Source: Diaminobutyricimonas sp. LJ205
GTDB lineage: Bacteria > Actinomycetota > Actinomycetes > Actinomycetales > Microbacteriaceae
Assembly: GCF_009755725.1 (NCBI RefSeq)
Contig: NZ_CP046619.1
Coordinates: forward strand, 372,001 to 436,000
Direction: 5' to 3'
DNA: 64,000 nt
The position numbers and the translations under genes are program-made. The notes under the pieces were generated by a model. The model worked only from the letters and a program-made list of their open reading frames with translations. It had not been told where the DNA came from and did not search any database. This document shows, piece after piece, positions 24,964 to 34,016 of the stretch. Numbering within the stretch: the first letter of the stretch is position 1; every line of letters starts with the position of its first letter.

Positions 24964-25812
24964 TCAGATCTCGTAGTCGACTACGACCGGGGTGTGGTCG
25001 GACCAGCGCTGGTCGTAGGCCGGTGCCCGGTCCACCGAGTAGGCGCTGACCGTGGCAGCCAGCTCCGGGGTGGCCAGCTGGTAGTCGATCCGCCATCCGC
25101 TGTCGTTGTCGAACGCCTTGCCGCGCCAGCTCCACCAGGTGTACGGCCCGTCGACCTCGCCTGCCCACTGCCGGCCGACGTCGACCCAGCCGAGGCCGGG
25201 GCCGGTGGAACCGTCTGCGCCCTCGACGGGCTCGCCGGCAGCGCCGACGAACCGGTCGAAGTAGGCGCGCTCCTCGGGCAGGAATCCGGCCCGTTTGACG
25301 TTGCCCTTCCAGTTTTTGATGTCGAACTTGGTGTGGCCAACGTTCAGGTCGCCGAGCACGACGGCGTACTTGGAATGCCGGGCGAGCTCCGGCAGCCGCG
25401 CGTGCATCGCGTCGAGGAACTTGAACTTCTCGTCCTGCTTGGCCGTACCCACCTCGCCGGAGTGCACGTAGGTGCTGACGACCGTGATCAGCGCACCGTC
25501 GTCCAGCTCGTAGTCCGCCTCGAGCCAGCGGCCCGCGGTATCGAACTCGGGTTCGCCCAGGTCGACCCGGTGGATGGAGGCACGGTGACGGCTGGCGATC
25601 GCGACCCCGGCGCGGCCCTTCGCGGTCGCCGGGTCGTGCAGGATGTCCCATTCCTCGCCGAGCAGCTGCTGCAGGTCTTCGGTGGAGGCGCGCACCTCCT
25701 GAATGGCGAGGATGTCGACATCCCGGCCGTCAAGCCATTCGCCCATCCCCTTGCGGTAGGCGGCGCGGATTCCGTTGACGTTGATGGTGGCGATGCGGAG
25801 GGGCGTAGGCAT
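24964..25812 (-). CDS. xth: Exodeoxyribonuclease III
   Basis: A 282-residue AP endonuclease/3'-exonuclease of the ExoIII family, acting in base-excision repair. Diagnostic motifs are [22 protein letters not shown] (metal Glu), [29 protein letters not shown] and the terminal [11 protein letters not shown] with [12 protein letters not shown] (catalytic Asp-His). Start supported by TAAACT six bases upstream on the minus strand. Confidence 0.94.
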   Translation of the reverse strand: MPTPLRIATINVNGIRAAYRKGMGEWLDGRDVDILAIQEVRASTEDLQQLLGEEWDILHDPATAKGRAGVAIASRHRASIHRVDLGEPEFDTAGRWLEADYELDDGALITVVSTYVHSGEVGTAKQDEKFKFLDAMHARLPELARHSKYAVVLGDLNVGHTKFDIKNWKGNVKRAGFLPEERAYFDRFVGAAGEPVEGADGSTGPGLGWVDVGRQWAGEVDGPYTWWSWRGKAFDNDSGWRIDYQLATPELAATVSAYSVDRAPAYDQRWSDHTPVVVDYEI

Positions 25813-25818
25813 CCCACC

Positions 25819-25824
25819 AGTTTA
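25819..25824 (-). promoter_or_regulatory. -10 hexamer TAAACT of the leaderless xth gene
   Basis: On the minus strand TAAACT is followed by GGTGGG and then the ATG. Confidence 0.5.
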
Positions 25825-26886
25825 GGAAGAGCCTCCGTCATCCCCGGACCGCCCATGCCCCGACCGCCGCCCATCCTGTGACCGCACAGTCCACCGCAGC
25901 CAGCGCGGCACGAGGTTGCGTGCCTCGCGTTCAATGCGCTCCTGCTCGTCCCGCTCCCGGGCCCGATTGGCGGCGGCAATGGCCGGGTCGGCGATCAGCC
26001 CACGATCGTTCATCCCGACCGCGATCCACGCGGACCCGATCAGGATCACCTGGCAGACCAGGTTGAACCAGATGAGCAGGCCGATGATCACCACGAACGA
26101 GGCCAGCAGCGGGTTCCGCCCGGCGCCGCCGAGTAACACCGTCCCGAGCACCTTGAGCGCGCCGAGGCCTGCTGCCGCGAGCACGGAGCCCGCAATCAGC
26201 CGTCGGATCGGGATCTTCAGCCCCGACAGCACCCGGTACAACACCGCGAGGGTCGACGCGTCCAGCACGAACATCAGCGCCAGCCCGGTGATGCGGGTGA
26301 GCACCGTGGCCACCACCGACTCGGACAGGCCGACAAACCCGAGCGCCCAGTCCAATGCGGCAGTCGACCCGACCGACAGCGTGGCCGAAACCAGCACTGC
26401 GACCCCGAATCCGATCGCGAGCCCGAGGTCTTTGACTTTCAGCAGCAGGAACGAGGTGCTCGGCTCGGAAGCGTCGAAGATCTGCCGCACCGCTGACCGG
26501 CCGGAGCCGAGCCAACCGAGGGCGGTGATGAGCAGACCGATGGCGGCGATGACACCGCTCCAGCCGAGGATCTGCGCGTCAAGCAGCAGATCCACCTCGA
26601 TCGCACCATTGCCGGATCCGTCGTCGATCAACCCGGGCACCGACACCGCCAGCAGTTGGATGAGCGCGTCCTGCACCGCGGGATTTCCGGCGATGACCAA
26701 GCCGGCGACAGCGAACGCCAACCACAGTCCGGCGAACACGGCGAACAGCGCCTGATACGAGAGGCCCGCGGCGAGGATCGGGCCACGGTGCGCCGAGTAA
26801 AGCATGAATACCCGCACCGGACGCCACCGCTGCACCCTGGCGATCAGGCCGGCGATCCCAGTCGGATGCCCGGGAGTCTCAGCCAT
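25822..26886 (-). CDS. YihY/BrkB-family integral membrane protein
   Basis: A 354-residue protein of the YihY/virulence-factor-BrkB family. It has about six membrane helices, with the family start SAHRGPILAAGLSYQALFAVFAG and the later GALKVLGTVLLGGAGRNPLLASF plus IGLLIWFNLVCQVILIGSAW. An Arg/Glu-rich C-terminal cytoplasmic tail follows (ANRARERDEQERIEREARN). The family's molecular role is not settled despite its old link to RNase BN. It is transcribed divergently from ptsI; both starts sit in the mirror-image promoter described separately. Confidence 0.88.
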   Translation of the reverse strand: MAETPGHPTGIAGLIARVQRWRPVRVFMLYSAHRGPILAAGLSYQALFAVFAGLWLAFAVAGLVIAGNPAVQDALIQLLAVSVPGLIDDGSGNGAIEVDLLLDAQILGWSGVIAAIGLLITALGWLGSGRSAVRQIFDASEPSTSFLLLKVKDLGLAIGFGVAVLVSATLSVGSTAALDWALGFVGLSESVVATVLTRITGLALMFVLDASTLAVLYRVLSGLKIPIRRLIAGSVLAAAGLGALKVLGTVLLGGAGRNPLLASFVVIIGLLIWFNLVCQVILIGSAWIAVGMNDRGLIADPAIAAANRARERDEQERIEREARNLVPRWLRWTVRSQDGRRSGHGRSGDDGGSS

Positions 26887-26923
26887 GCCGTCAGCCTATC
26901 GGCGCCCTCGATAGGCTGACGGC
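26887..26923. promoter_or_regulatory. Mirror-image divergent promoter (15-bp inverted repeat)
   Basis: CGATAGGCTGACGGC reads toward ptsI and its exact reverse complement reads toward the YihY gene, seven bases apart. On each strand TAGGCT is the -10 and the start codon follows after 6 bases (YihY) or 7 bases (ptsI), so both genes appear leaderless. Confidence 0.75.
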
Positions 26924-26924
26924 C

Positions 26925-28583
26925 ATGGAACTGCAGGGGGTCGGCGTCGGGCAGGCGGTCGCCGTCGGGCCGGTGCTGCGGATGCCGGACCCGCTGCCGG
27001 AACCGCCGGACGCCCAGCACGCCGGAGACGCCGCCACCGAGAACGCCGCGGTGGGGGAGGCGCTCGCCGCCGTCGCCGCCGAACTCACCGCCCGCGGCGA
27101 ACAGGCCGGCGGCCCGGCCAGGGCGGTGCTGGACGCCGCCGCGCTGATGGCGCAGGACCCGATGCTGGTCGATGACATCACCGCCCGGGTGAACGCGGGC
27201 TCCACCGGAGAACGCGCGGTGTTCGACGCCTTCGCCACCTTCCAGCAGTTGCTGATCGGGATGGGCGGTTACATGGCCGAGCGCGCCGCCGACCTCGGCG
27301 ACGTGGCACAGCGGGTGATCGCCCAGTTGCGCGGCGTTCCCGCTCCGGGCGTGCCCCAGAGCGACATCCCGTTCATCCTGGTCGCCGCTGACCTCGCCCC
27401 CGCCGACACCGCGCTGCTCGATCTGGGCAAGGTGCTCGCGCTGGTCACGCGAGATGGTGGGCCGACCAGTCACACCGCGATCCTCGCCCGGGCAAAGTCG
27501 ATCCCGGCGATTGTCGGCGTCGAGGGTGCCATGCAGTTGACCGACGGCACGATGATCGTCGCGGACGCGGCATCCGGAACCGTCACCGTGGACCCGTCCG
27601 ACGAGCAGATCGCGCACGCCCGGCGCCGGATCGCCGAACGCGCGGCACTCGTGAGCGCACCGATCAGCGACGGTGCGCTGGCGGACGGCACCCCGGTGCC
27701 GCTGCTCGCCAACCTCGGGAACCTCGACGAGATCCCCGCCGCCGTGGACCTCGGCGCGGAGGGAGTCGGCCTGTTCCGCACCGAGTTCCTCTTCCTCGGC
27801 GCACAGACCGCGCCCAGCGTCGCCAGCCAGCAGGCCAGCTACTCGAAGCTGCTCGAGGCGTTTGCGGGCAGGAAGGTCGTGGTGCGTGCGCTCGACGCCG
27901 GCGCCGACAAGCCGCTCGCGTTCCTCAGCGACGTTCACCAGCCCGAGACGCACGAGCAGAACCCGGCGCTCGGGCTCCGCGGCCTGCGGGTGCTGCGGGT
28001 GCGCGAGGAGGTGCTGCGCGACCAGCTGAAGGCTTTGAAGGCGGCGCAGGATGCCACGAACGCCGAGCTCTGGGTGATGGCGCCGATGGTCGCCGACGTC
28101 GAGGAGACCGAGTACTTCGTGCGGCTGGGCCGTGAGCTCGGGCTGAACACCGTCGGGGTGATGGCTGAGGTGCCGAGCCTCGCGCTGATGGCCGAGCAGG
28201 TGCTCGAATCCGCCGATTTCGTCTCGATCGGCACCAACGACCTGACCCAGTACACGCTCGCCGCGGACCGGATGCTCGGCACCGTGGCGCAGTACCAGGA
28301 CCCGTGGCATCCGGCTGTGCTGCGCATGATCAAGCTGCTCGGCGACGCCGGCGCTGCCAGAGGGAAGCCGGTGGGCGTGTGCGGTGAGGCTGCCGCCGAC
28401 CCGCAACTGGCGGTCGTGCTGGTCGGTCTCGGGGTGACGACGCTGTCGATGACGCCGGCGGCGCTCGCCGACGTGCGGGCCGAACTCGCGACGGTCACCC
28501 TCGAGCGGGCGCGGACGCGGGCATCCGCAGCCCTGTCCGCCCGCACCGCCGCCGACGCGCGCGCGGCCGCCGCTGCCTTGTAG
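26925..28583 (+). CDS. ptsI: PTS enzyme I (phosphoenolpyruvate-protein phosphotransferase)
   Basis: A 552-residue general PTS protein that takes phosphate from phosphoenolpyruvate and passes it to HPr. The phospho-His is in TRDGGPTSHTAILARAKSIP, and the PEP-binding barrel has GVGLFRTEFLFLG, NPALGLRGLRV, SIGTNDLTQYTLAADR and the catalytic Cys in GVCGEAAADP. No HPr gene or sugar permease lies beside it; the only other PTS genes in the window are the IIA/IIB pair 20 kb away. The first ~20 residues and Ala-rich C-terminus are actinobacterial in style. Confidence 0.95.
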   Translation: MELQGVGVGQAVAVGPVLRMPDPLPEPPDAQHAGDAATENAAVGEALAAVAAELTARGEQAGGPARAVLDAAALMAQDPMLVDDITARVNAGSTGERAVFDAFATFQQLLIGMGGYMAERAADLGDVAQRVIAQLRGVPAPGVPQSDIPFILVAADLAPADTALLDLGKVLALVTRDGGPTSHTAILARAKSIPAIVGVEGAMQLTDGTMIVADAASGTVTVDPSDEQIAHARRRIAERAALVSAPISDGALADGTPVPLLANLGNLDEIPAAVDLGAEGVGLFRTEFLFLGAQTAPSVASQQASYSKLLEAFAGRKVVVRALDAGADKPLAFLSDVHQPETHEQNPALGLRGLRVLRVREEVLRDQLKALKAAQDATNAELWVMAPMVADVEETEYFVRLGRELGLNTVGVMAEVPSLALMAEQVLESADFVSIGTNDLTQYTLAADRMLGTVAQYQDPWHPAVLRMIKLLGDAGAARGKPVGVCGEAAADPQLAVVLVGLGVTTLSMTPAALADVRAELATVTLERARTRASAALSARTAADARAAAAAL

Positions 28584-28652
28584 CGGTCGGCTCGCATGGG
28601 CTTCTAGCGGTCGGTCCGCAAGGGCGTGGCCGCGGGCGCAGCTGTGCGGTGA

Positions 28653-28705
28653 GCTTGGCGCTAGTGTTTAGGCCCCGCGCGCGCGAAGAACCACTAGCGC
28701 CGAGC
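28653..28705 (+). terminator. Hairpin after ptsI
   Basis: GCTTGGCGCTAGTG pairs with CACTAGCGCCGAGC (one G-U in RNA) around a 25-base loop. It is probably a terminator or processing signal. Confidence 0.5.
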
Positions 28706-28710
28706 CGATT

Positions 28711-28724
28711 CACTGGCGCCAGTG
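28711..28724. promoter_or_regulatory. Perfect 14-bp palindrome CACTGGCGCCAGTG
   Basis: Lies five bases past the preceding hairpin, 154 bases upstream of the surface-protein pair. Its symmetry suggests a dimeric protein binding site. Confidence 0.4.
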
Positions 28725-28877
28725 GTGCAGGGGCTGTGCCGCGGCCCGCGCGTCCGGCGGACGGCAGCGCCCACCGGGATAAACCTGACTTTTCGCAGCG
28801 ACGCCCTTCCCAGGGTGCTTGCCCTGTGCAACGGTGTCAGTAACGACGTGACGACGCCCATTGGGGGGGTGAGTGCG

Positions 28878-29735
28878 ATGCCGCAGGCGAGGCAGTCCGG
28901 CTCCTCTGTGCTGAGCCTCGTGCTCGCGTCGCTCGGAGTGGCGCTCGGCTGGTTCGTTCTCACCGTCATTCTCGGCGCAGGTACCGCGCACGCTGCCGAT
29001 GACCGGCGCGGTGATCCGTCCACACCGGTCGGGTCGGGACCGGCTGCGCCGACCAATCTCGTGACTTCGCTCGTTTCGCCCGGCAGCGAAGCTGTTGCGC
29101 CGAAGGTCACTGTGGTGGTCGACCTGGTCGACCCGGTCGCTGAGACGGCGACCGCTCTGATCGAGCCCGTCGCGCCGGTCGTCACCCCCGTGATCGAGCC
29201 GATCGCCGCGCCAATTGCGCCCGTCGTCGGTAGTGTGCTCGAGCCCGCGGTCGGCAGTGTGCTCGAGCCCGTGGAGCCGCTCGTTGAAGCCGCCATTGCG
29301 CCGCTCGCACCGCTCGTCCAGACGGTCACACGACCGGCTACGCCGATTCTCGAGCCAGTAGTCGACACGCTCGTGACGACGGTTGAGCCCGGATTCGACT
29401 CGGTCGGCATCTCCGTCGCGCAGGCCGGGCTCACTTCCGAGGCGGCGCAGTTCGCGCTCGCGTCATCGACGAGCACCCAGTGGCCGCGTCCGTTCACCTC
29501 GACGGACTCGTCAGATCCCCCACTCACCGCGGCTCCGGAGTCACCTTCGACGGAGCCGCCGGTCGGCGCACCCGTGGCCGGCGCCACAGCGTCGGCTTCC
29601 GGCGGCGGTGCGCCGCCCGCGGTTGGCGCGGACACGCTGTCCGCGGCATCCGTGCACCAAGTTCCTGGTATTCCCTCGCGCGACAACGCGCTGCCACCCG
29701 TTCCCACTTTCGATCCCGGTTCCACTCCCGATTGA
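28878..29735 (+). CDS. Secreted Val/Pro-rich repetitive protein
   Basis: A 285-residue exported protein I cannot assign to a family. A signal peptide (residues 1-39, SVLSLVLASLGVALGWFVLT then GTAHA) is followed by a region, about 75-165, with a loose period of Val-x-Pro-Val, such as IEPVAPVVTPVIEPIAAPIA and VLEPAVGSVLEPVEPLVEAA. A Ser/Thr/Pro-rich tail follows without an LPxTG or membrane anchor. The ATG is chosen for its G-rich upstream run; an in-frame GTG nine bases earlier is possible. It directly precedes the chaplin-like gene, so the two may form one surface layer. Confidence 0.6.
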   Translation: MPQARQSGSSVLSLVLASLGVALGWFVLTVILGAGTAHAADDRRGDPSTPVGSGPAAPTNLVTSLVSPGSEAVAPKVTVVVDLVDPVAETATALIEPVAPVVTPVIEPIAAPIAPVVGSVLEPAVGSVLEPVEPLVEAAIAPLAPLVQTVTRPATPILEPVVDTLVTTVEPGFDSVGISVAQAGLTSEAAQFALASSTSTQWPRPFTSTDSSDPPLTAAPESPSTEPPVGAPVAGATASASGGGAPPAVGADTLSAASVHQVPGIPSRDNALPPVPTFDPGSTPD

Positions 29736-29802
29736 CCGCTGCCTGCCGCCGTTCACCGGCGGAAAGCAGTTCACGAATGGCCAATCGAAATGGAGTAGAA
29801 CC

Positions 29803-30948
29803 ATGCAGAAAATCATCTCCAGGGGGCTCTACGGCCTCCTGTTCGCCGGCGGCATCACGCTGCTCGGCGCGACGGCGGCGAATGCCGTCGACACCACCGG
29901 CGAGGACGGCATCGCCTCGGGCAACCTCATTGAGGCGCCGGTCACCGTTCCGGTCACGCTGGATGGCAACGCCATCAGCCTGATCGGCGACTCGACCGCC
30001 AACGGCGGCCGTGCCGCATCCTCACCGACCATCGCGGCGCCGACCGACGACGCCTCCACCACGTCAGGTGAGGACGGGATCGGCTCGGGCAACGTGGTGT
30101 CGCCGGATGTCGTGGCTCCGGTCGGTGTGACCGGCAACTCGATCACCCTGATCGGTGACTCGAGCGCGACGAGCTCGTCCGATGCGGTCGCCGCTCCGGT
30201 GGCGCCCAACGGCGACGCGGCGGCCACGAACGGCGACGACGGCATCGCCTCCGGCAACCTGGTGGCGCCGGATGTCGCCGCCTCGGTGGGTGTGACCGGC
30301 AACTCGATCACGCTGATCGGTGACTCGCGTGCGATGGGCTCGTCCGGTGAGGAGTCGGCGGATGCGGCTCCTGTCACTCGCAAGGGCGAGGCGGCAGCCA
30401 TGAGCGGCGAGGACGGCATCGCTTCCGGCAACCTGGTCTCGCCCGGCATGACAGCGCCGGTCCAGGTCACGGGTAACGCGATTGCAGCGCTCGGCGATTC
30501 CATACTGGGCAAGCCGGCCGTCAGCGAATCGACTGAGCCCTCCCAGTCGGGCAAGGCGGAGCGGTCCGCGCCTGGCAAGGCGGCGACATCCGATGAGGGC
30601 AAGGCGGAGGCATCCGATGACGGCATCGTTTGGAGGGGTCCGGTGTCCTTGATCGGCCAGCCGAACGCGTCCGACGTGACGGTCGGCGCAGTCGTGTCGG
30701 AACGTCATGCGGGGTCCGATCCGGTCGCGACCAGTCCGGATGCGACCGGCCCGGGCGCGATCGACTCGAATGCCACCCCGCCCGCGCTTGCGCCGTGTGA
30801 CATCAGCGTCGCCGGATCGGCTGGGGCCGTGCTCGCGTCGGCAACGACTCCGACCGGCACCAGCCCGGCGGAGATGCTCTTGCTGGTGATGGCACTGGTG
30901 TTCGGTGGTGCCACCGCAGGCCTGCTGTGGAAGGTGAACCGGATGTAG
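29803..30948 (+). CDS. Chaplin-like surface protein with four repeats and a C-terminal membrane anchor
   Basis: A 381-residue exported protein. The signal peptide ends near residue 28 (TAANA). Four repeats of ~32 residues follow at about 34-64, 90-120, 145-175 and 203-233. Each has the pattern [ED]DGI-x-SGN[LV]V, then PV-x-V, then GN-x-I-x-x-[IL]GDS. This resembles the streptomycete chaplin domain (SGN, PV-x-VPV, CGN, NVVG) but lacks its two cysteines. A degenerate fifth copy (DDGIVWRGPVSLIG) lies at 272-285. A single Cys332 precedes a final hydrophobic helix (MLLLVMALVFGGATAGLLW) with a short basic tail and no LPxTG. GGAG lies eight bases before the ATG. It is probably a cell-surface amphipathic or amyloid-forming protein; that role is inferred from the resemblance. 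Confidence 0.72.
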   Translation: MQKIISRGLYGLLFAGGITLLGATAANAVDTTGEDGIASGNLIEAPVTVPVTLDGNAISLIGDSTANGGRAASSPTIAAPTDDASTTSGEDGIGSGNVVSPDVVAPVGVTGNSITLIGDSSATSSSDAVAAPVAPNGDAAATNGDDGIASGNLVAPDVAASVGVTGNSITLIGDSRAMGSSGEESADAAPVTRKGEAAAMSGEDGIASGNLVSPGMTAPVQVTGNAIAALGDSILGKPAVSESTEPSQSGKAERSAPGKAATSDEGKAEASDDGIVWRGPVSLIGQPNASDVTVGAVVSERHAGSDPVATSPDATGPGAIDSNATPPALAPCDISVAGSAGAVLASATTPTGTSPAEMLLLVMALVFGGATAGLLWKVNRM

Positions 30949-30955
30949 CAACGAC

Positions 30956-30991
30956 GAAGGCGCCGGGAGCCTTGCGGCTTCCGGCGCCTTC
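30956..30991. terminator. Bidirectional terminator between the chaplin-like gene and sdhB
   Basis: GAAGGCGCCGG and CCGGCGCCTTC pair, with AGCC/GGCT extending the stem around TTGC. Strong GC stem between convergent genes. Confidence 0.75.
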
Positions 30992-31017
30992 GCGCGGTAC
31001 TCGATGACTGGGTCGGG

Positions 31018-31761
31018 CTAGACCTTGCCGGTCATCATCGCCTGCTTGACCTCGGCGATGGCCTGGGTCACCTGGATGCCGCGGGGGCAAGCCTCGGTGC
31101 AGTTGAAGGTGGTGCGGCAACGCCACACGCCTTCCTTGTCGTTCAGGATGTCGAGGCGGGTCTTCGCTTCCTCATCGCGGGAGTCGAAGATGAACCGGTG
31201 CGCGTTGACGATCGCGGCCGGACCGAAGTACTGACCGTCGGTCCAGAACACCGGGCAGCTCGAGGTGCACGCGGCGCAGAGGATGCACTTGGTGGTGTCG
31301 TCGAACTTCGCGCGCTCGGCGACCGACTGGATGCGCTCCTTCTCGGGCTTCGACGAAGCCTGCAGGAACGGCTGGATCTCGCGGTACGACTGGAAGAACG
31401 GCTCCATGTCGACGATGAGGTCCTTCTCCAGCGGCAGGCCCTTGATGGCCTCGACGTAGATCGGCTGCGAGATGTCGAGATCCTTGATCAGCGTCTTGCA
31501 GGCCAGGCGGTTGCGGCCGTTGATCCGCATCGCGTCCGAGCCACAGATGCCGTGTGCACAGCTGCGGCGGAACGACAGCGAGCCGTCGACATCCCACTTG
31601 ATCTTGTGCAGCGCGTCGAGGATGCGGTCGGTCGGGTACATCTCGACGTCGTAGTCCACCCAGCGCGGTTCTTCGTCGACCTCGGGGTCGAACCGGCGGA
31701 TGATCAGCGTGACCGTGAAGGACTGAATGACCTCGACGGGGGCTTCGGCTGCCTCGCTCAT
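31018..31761 (-). CDS. sdhB: Succinate dehydrogenase iron-sulfur subunit
   Basis: A 247-residue subunit passing electrons from the flavoprotein to the membrane anchor. It has the three cluster sites: SCAHGICGSDAMRINGRNRLAC for [2Fe-2S], then CILCAACTSSCPVFW and CRTTFNCTEACPRGI for [4Fe-4S] and [3Fe-4S]. AGGAAG about nine bases before the ATG fixes the start. It is the last gene of sdhCDAB, two bases after sdhA. Complex II operates in the TCA cycle and respiratory chain at the cytoplasmic membrane. Confidence 0.96.
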   Translation of the reverse strand: MSEAAEAPVEVIQSFTVTLIIRRFDPEVDEEPRWVDYDVEMYPTDRILDALHKIKWDVDGSLSFRRSCAHGICGSDAMRINGRNRLACKTLIKDLDISQPIYVEAIKGLPLEKDLIVDMEPFFQSYREIQPFLQASSKPEKERIQSVAERAKFDDTTKCILCAACTSSCPVFWTDGQYFGPAAIVNAHRFIFDSRDEEAKTRLDILNDKEGVWRCRTTFNCTEACPRGIQVTQAIAEVKQAMMTGKV

Positions 31762-31763
31762 GA

Positions 31764-33551
31764 CTAGTACTTCCTTTCCATGGGCTGGTAGCGGGTGATG
31801 ACCACGGGCTTCCAATCCAGTCGAATGTGGTCGGCGGCATCCGCCGACTTACGGTCGCCGGTCAGATACGCCATCGTGTGCTTCATGTAGTTCTCGTCGT
31901 CGCGGTCAGGATAGTCGTCGCGCATGTGGCCTCCGCGAGACTCCTTGCGGTTCCGGGCGGAGAACACGACCACCTCGGCGAGGTCAAGCAGGAAGCCGAG
32001 TTCGACGGCCTCAAGCAGGTCGGTGTTGAACCGCTTGCCCTTATCCTGCACCGACACGTGGCGGTAACGCTCACGCAGTCCGTGGATGACCTCGGTCACC
32101 TGGGCCAGCGACTCGTCGGTGCGGAACACCTGCGCGTTGCGGTCCATCGACTCCTGCAGTTCCTTGCGCAGCACAGAGACGCGCTCGGTCCCGGTCGAGT
32201 CACGCAGGGCGGCGAGGGATTCGCGCACGTTCTTCGCCGGGTCATCCGGCAGCGGAACCCAGTCGGCGTCCTTCACGTATGCGACCGCGTTGTTGCCGGC
32301 GCGCTTGCCGAACACGTTGATGTCGAGCAGCGAGTTGGTGCCCAGGCGGTTCGAGCCGTGCACCGAAACGCAGGCGCACTCGCCTGCGGCGTACAGGCCG
32401 GGCACGACCGTGTCGTTGTCCTGCAGCACCTCGGCGTTGACGTTGGTCGGGATGCCGCCCATCGCGTAGTGCGCGGTCGGCATAACCGGCACCGGCTCGG
32501 TGACCGGGTCGACGCCGAGGTAGGTGCGGGCGAACTCGGTGATGTCGGGCAGCTTAGTCTCCAGAACCTCGGCACCGAGGTGCGTGCAGTCCAGGTAGAC
32601 GTAGTCCTTGTTCGGTCCGGCGCCGCGGCCCTCGGCCACCTCTTGGACCATGCAGCGGGCGACGATGTCACGCGGGGCGAGGTCCTTGATGGTGGGCGCG
32701 TAACGCTCCATGAAGCGTTCACCGCTGGCGTTGCGAAGGATCGCACCTTCACCGCGCGCACCTTCGGTGAGCAGGATGCCGAGACCGGCGAGTCCGGTCG
32801 GGTGGAACTGGAAGAACTCCATGTCCTCGAGCGGCAGGCCCTTGCGCCAGATGATGCCGACGCCGTCGCCGGTCAGGGTGTGCGCGTTCGAGGTGGTCTT
32901 GAAGACCTTGCCGAAGCCGCCGGTGGCGAAGATGACAGCCTTCGCCTGGAAGACGTGGATGTCCCCGGTCGACAGCTCGTAGGCGACCACGCCGGCCGGC
33001 TTGCCGTCGTTCATAACGAGGTCGAGCACGTAGAACTCGTTGAAGAAGTTGATGCCGTGCTTGACGCAGTTCTGGTACAGCGTCTGCAGGATCATGTGCC
33101 CGGTGCGGTCGGCGGCGTAGCAGGCGCGGCGCACCGGGGTCTTGCCGTGGTCGGCGGTGTGGCCGCCGAAGCGACGCTGGTCGATCTTGCCGTCCGGCGT
33201 GCGGTTGAACGGAAGGCCCATGTTCTCGAGGTCGAGGACCGCGTCGATGGCCTCCTTCGCAAGAATCTCGGCGGCATCCTGGTCGACCAGGTAGTCGCCA
33301 CCCTTGACGGTGTCGAAGGTGTGCCACTCCCAGCTGTCTTCCTCGACGTTCGCGAGCGCGGCGGCCATGCCGCCCTGCGCTGCGCCGGTGTGCGACCGGG
33401 TCGGGTACAGCTTCGAAATCACGGCGGTCTTAGCTTGGGGACCTGCCTCGATGGCGGCGCGCATGCCGGCACCGCCGGCACCCACGATCACGATGTCGAA
33501 CTGGTGGTAGTGCACCCCGTCGACAATCGATCCGTCTTCGAATTCAGGCAT
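31764..33551 (-). CDS. sdhA: Succinate dehydrogenase flavoprotein subunit
   Basis: A 595-residue FAD subunit that oxidises succinate to fumarate. FAD-binding [14 protein letters not shown] near the start, the covalent-flavin His in [12 protein letters not shown], active-site [20 protein letters not shown] (in part), the Arg-rich [10 protein letters not shown] and [17 protein letters not shown] are all present. Its start codon overlaps the sdhD stop by one base (TAATG), so expression is coupled. Confidence 0.97.
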   Translation of the reverse strand: MPEFEDGSIVDGVHYHQFDIVIVGAGGAGMRAAIEAGPQAKTAVISKLYPTRSHTGAAQGGMAAALANVEEDSWEWHTFDTVKGGDYLVDQDAAEILAKEAIDAVLDLENMGLPFNRTPDGKIDQRRFGGHTADHGKTPVRRACYAADRTGHMILQTLYQNCVKHGINFFNEFYVLDLVMNDGKPAGVVAYELSTGDIHVFQAKAVIFATGGFGKVFKTTSNAHTLTGDGVGIIWRKGLPLEDMEFFQFHPTGLAGLGILLTEGARGEGAILRNASGERFMERYAPTIKDLAPRDIVARCMVQEVAEGRGAGPNKDYVYLDCTHLGAEVLETKLPDITEFARTYLGVDPVTEPVPVMPTAHYAMGGIPTNVNAEVLQDNDTVVPGLYAAGECACVSVHGSNRLGTNSLLDINVFGKRAGNNAVAYVKDADWVPLPDDPAKNVRESLAALRDSTGTERVSVLRKELQESMDRNAQVFRTDESLAQVTEVIHGLRERYRHVSVQDKGKRFNTDLLEAVELGFLLDLAEVVVFSARNRKESRGGHMRDDYPDRDDENYMKHTMAYLTGDRKSADAADHIRLDWKPVVITRYQPMERKY

Positions 33552-34003
33552 TACAGGTCTCCACAGAAGCTAGGCAGCAGGTCCAGCTGGTCGGCTGATA
33601 CAGGCGGGCAGGGGTCGAAGGTGAACACGACGAGGGTGCCGAGGATGATCAGCACCGCGGCGGCCGCGCCGATCGCGCCGACCAGGATGCGGCGGACGGT
33701 CTCGTTGCGGGTGTAGTCGTTCACGAGGGTGCGCATACCGTTCGAGCCGTGGATCAGCGCGAGCCACAGCATCAGCACGTCCCACCACTGCCAGAACGGG
33801 TTCGCCAGCTTGCCGCCGACGAAGCCGAAGTCGATCGCGTTGATGCCCTCGCCGAGCATGAGGTTCCAGAACAGGTGGCCGAAGATCAGCACGACCAGGA
33901 CGACGCCCGAGGCGCGCATGTAGATCCAGCCCCACTTTTCCCAGTTCACGCCCTTACGGCGCACTCCACGGGTGGATCGGGGGGATTCGATTGCAGTAGA
34001 CAT
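33551..34003 (-). CDS. sdhD: Succinate dehydrogenase membrane anchor subunit D
   Basis: A 150-residue anchor with three membrane helices (about 32-52, 75-92, 108-130). [23 protein letters not shown] carries a likely haem-ligand or quinone-site His, and [21 protein letters not shown] is the typical second-helix end. The C-terminus holds two cysteines (DPCPP, SFCGDL), which is somewhat unusual. It lies between sdhC and sdhA in the operon. Confidence 0.9.
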   Translation of the reverse strand: MSTAIESPRSTRGVRRKGVNWEKWGWIYMRASGVVLVVLIFGHLFWNLMLGEGINAIDFGFVGGKLANPFWQWWDVLMLWLALIHGSNGMRTLVNDYTRNETVRRILVGAIGAAAAVLIILGTLVVFTFDPCPPVSADQLDLLPSFCGDL

Positions 34004-34016
34004 GTCGGTCCCTCCC

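Noticed and set aside
26844-28406. Long minus-strand reading frame over ptsI
   Set aside because: His/Gln/Arg-rich shadow of enzyme I, with no recognisable motif.
31827-33716. 629-codon plus-strand frame over sdhA
   Set aside because: Shadow of a universally conserved flavoprotein; its residues follow the complement of sdhA codons.
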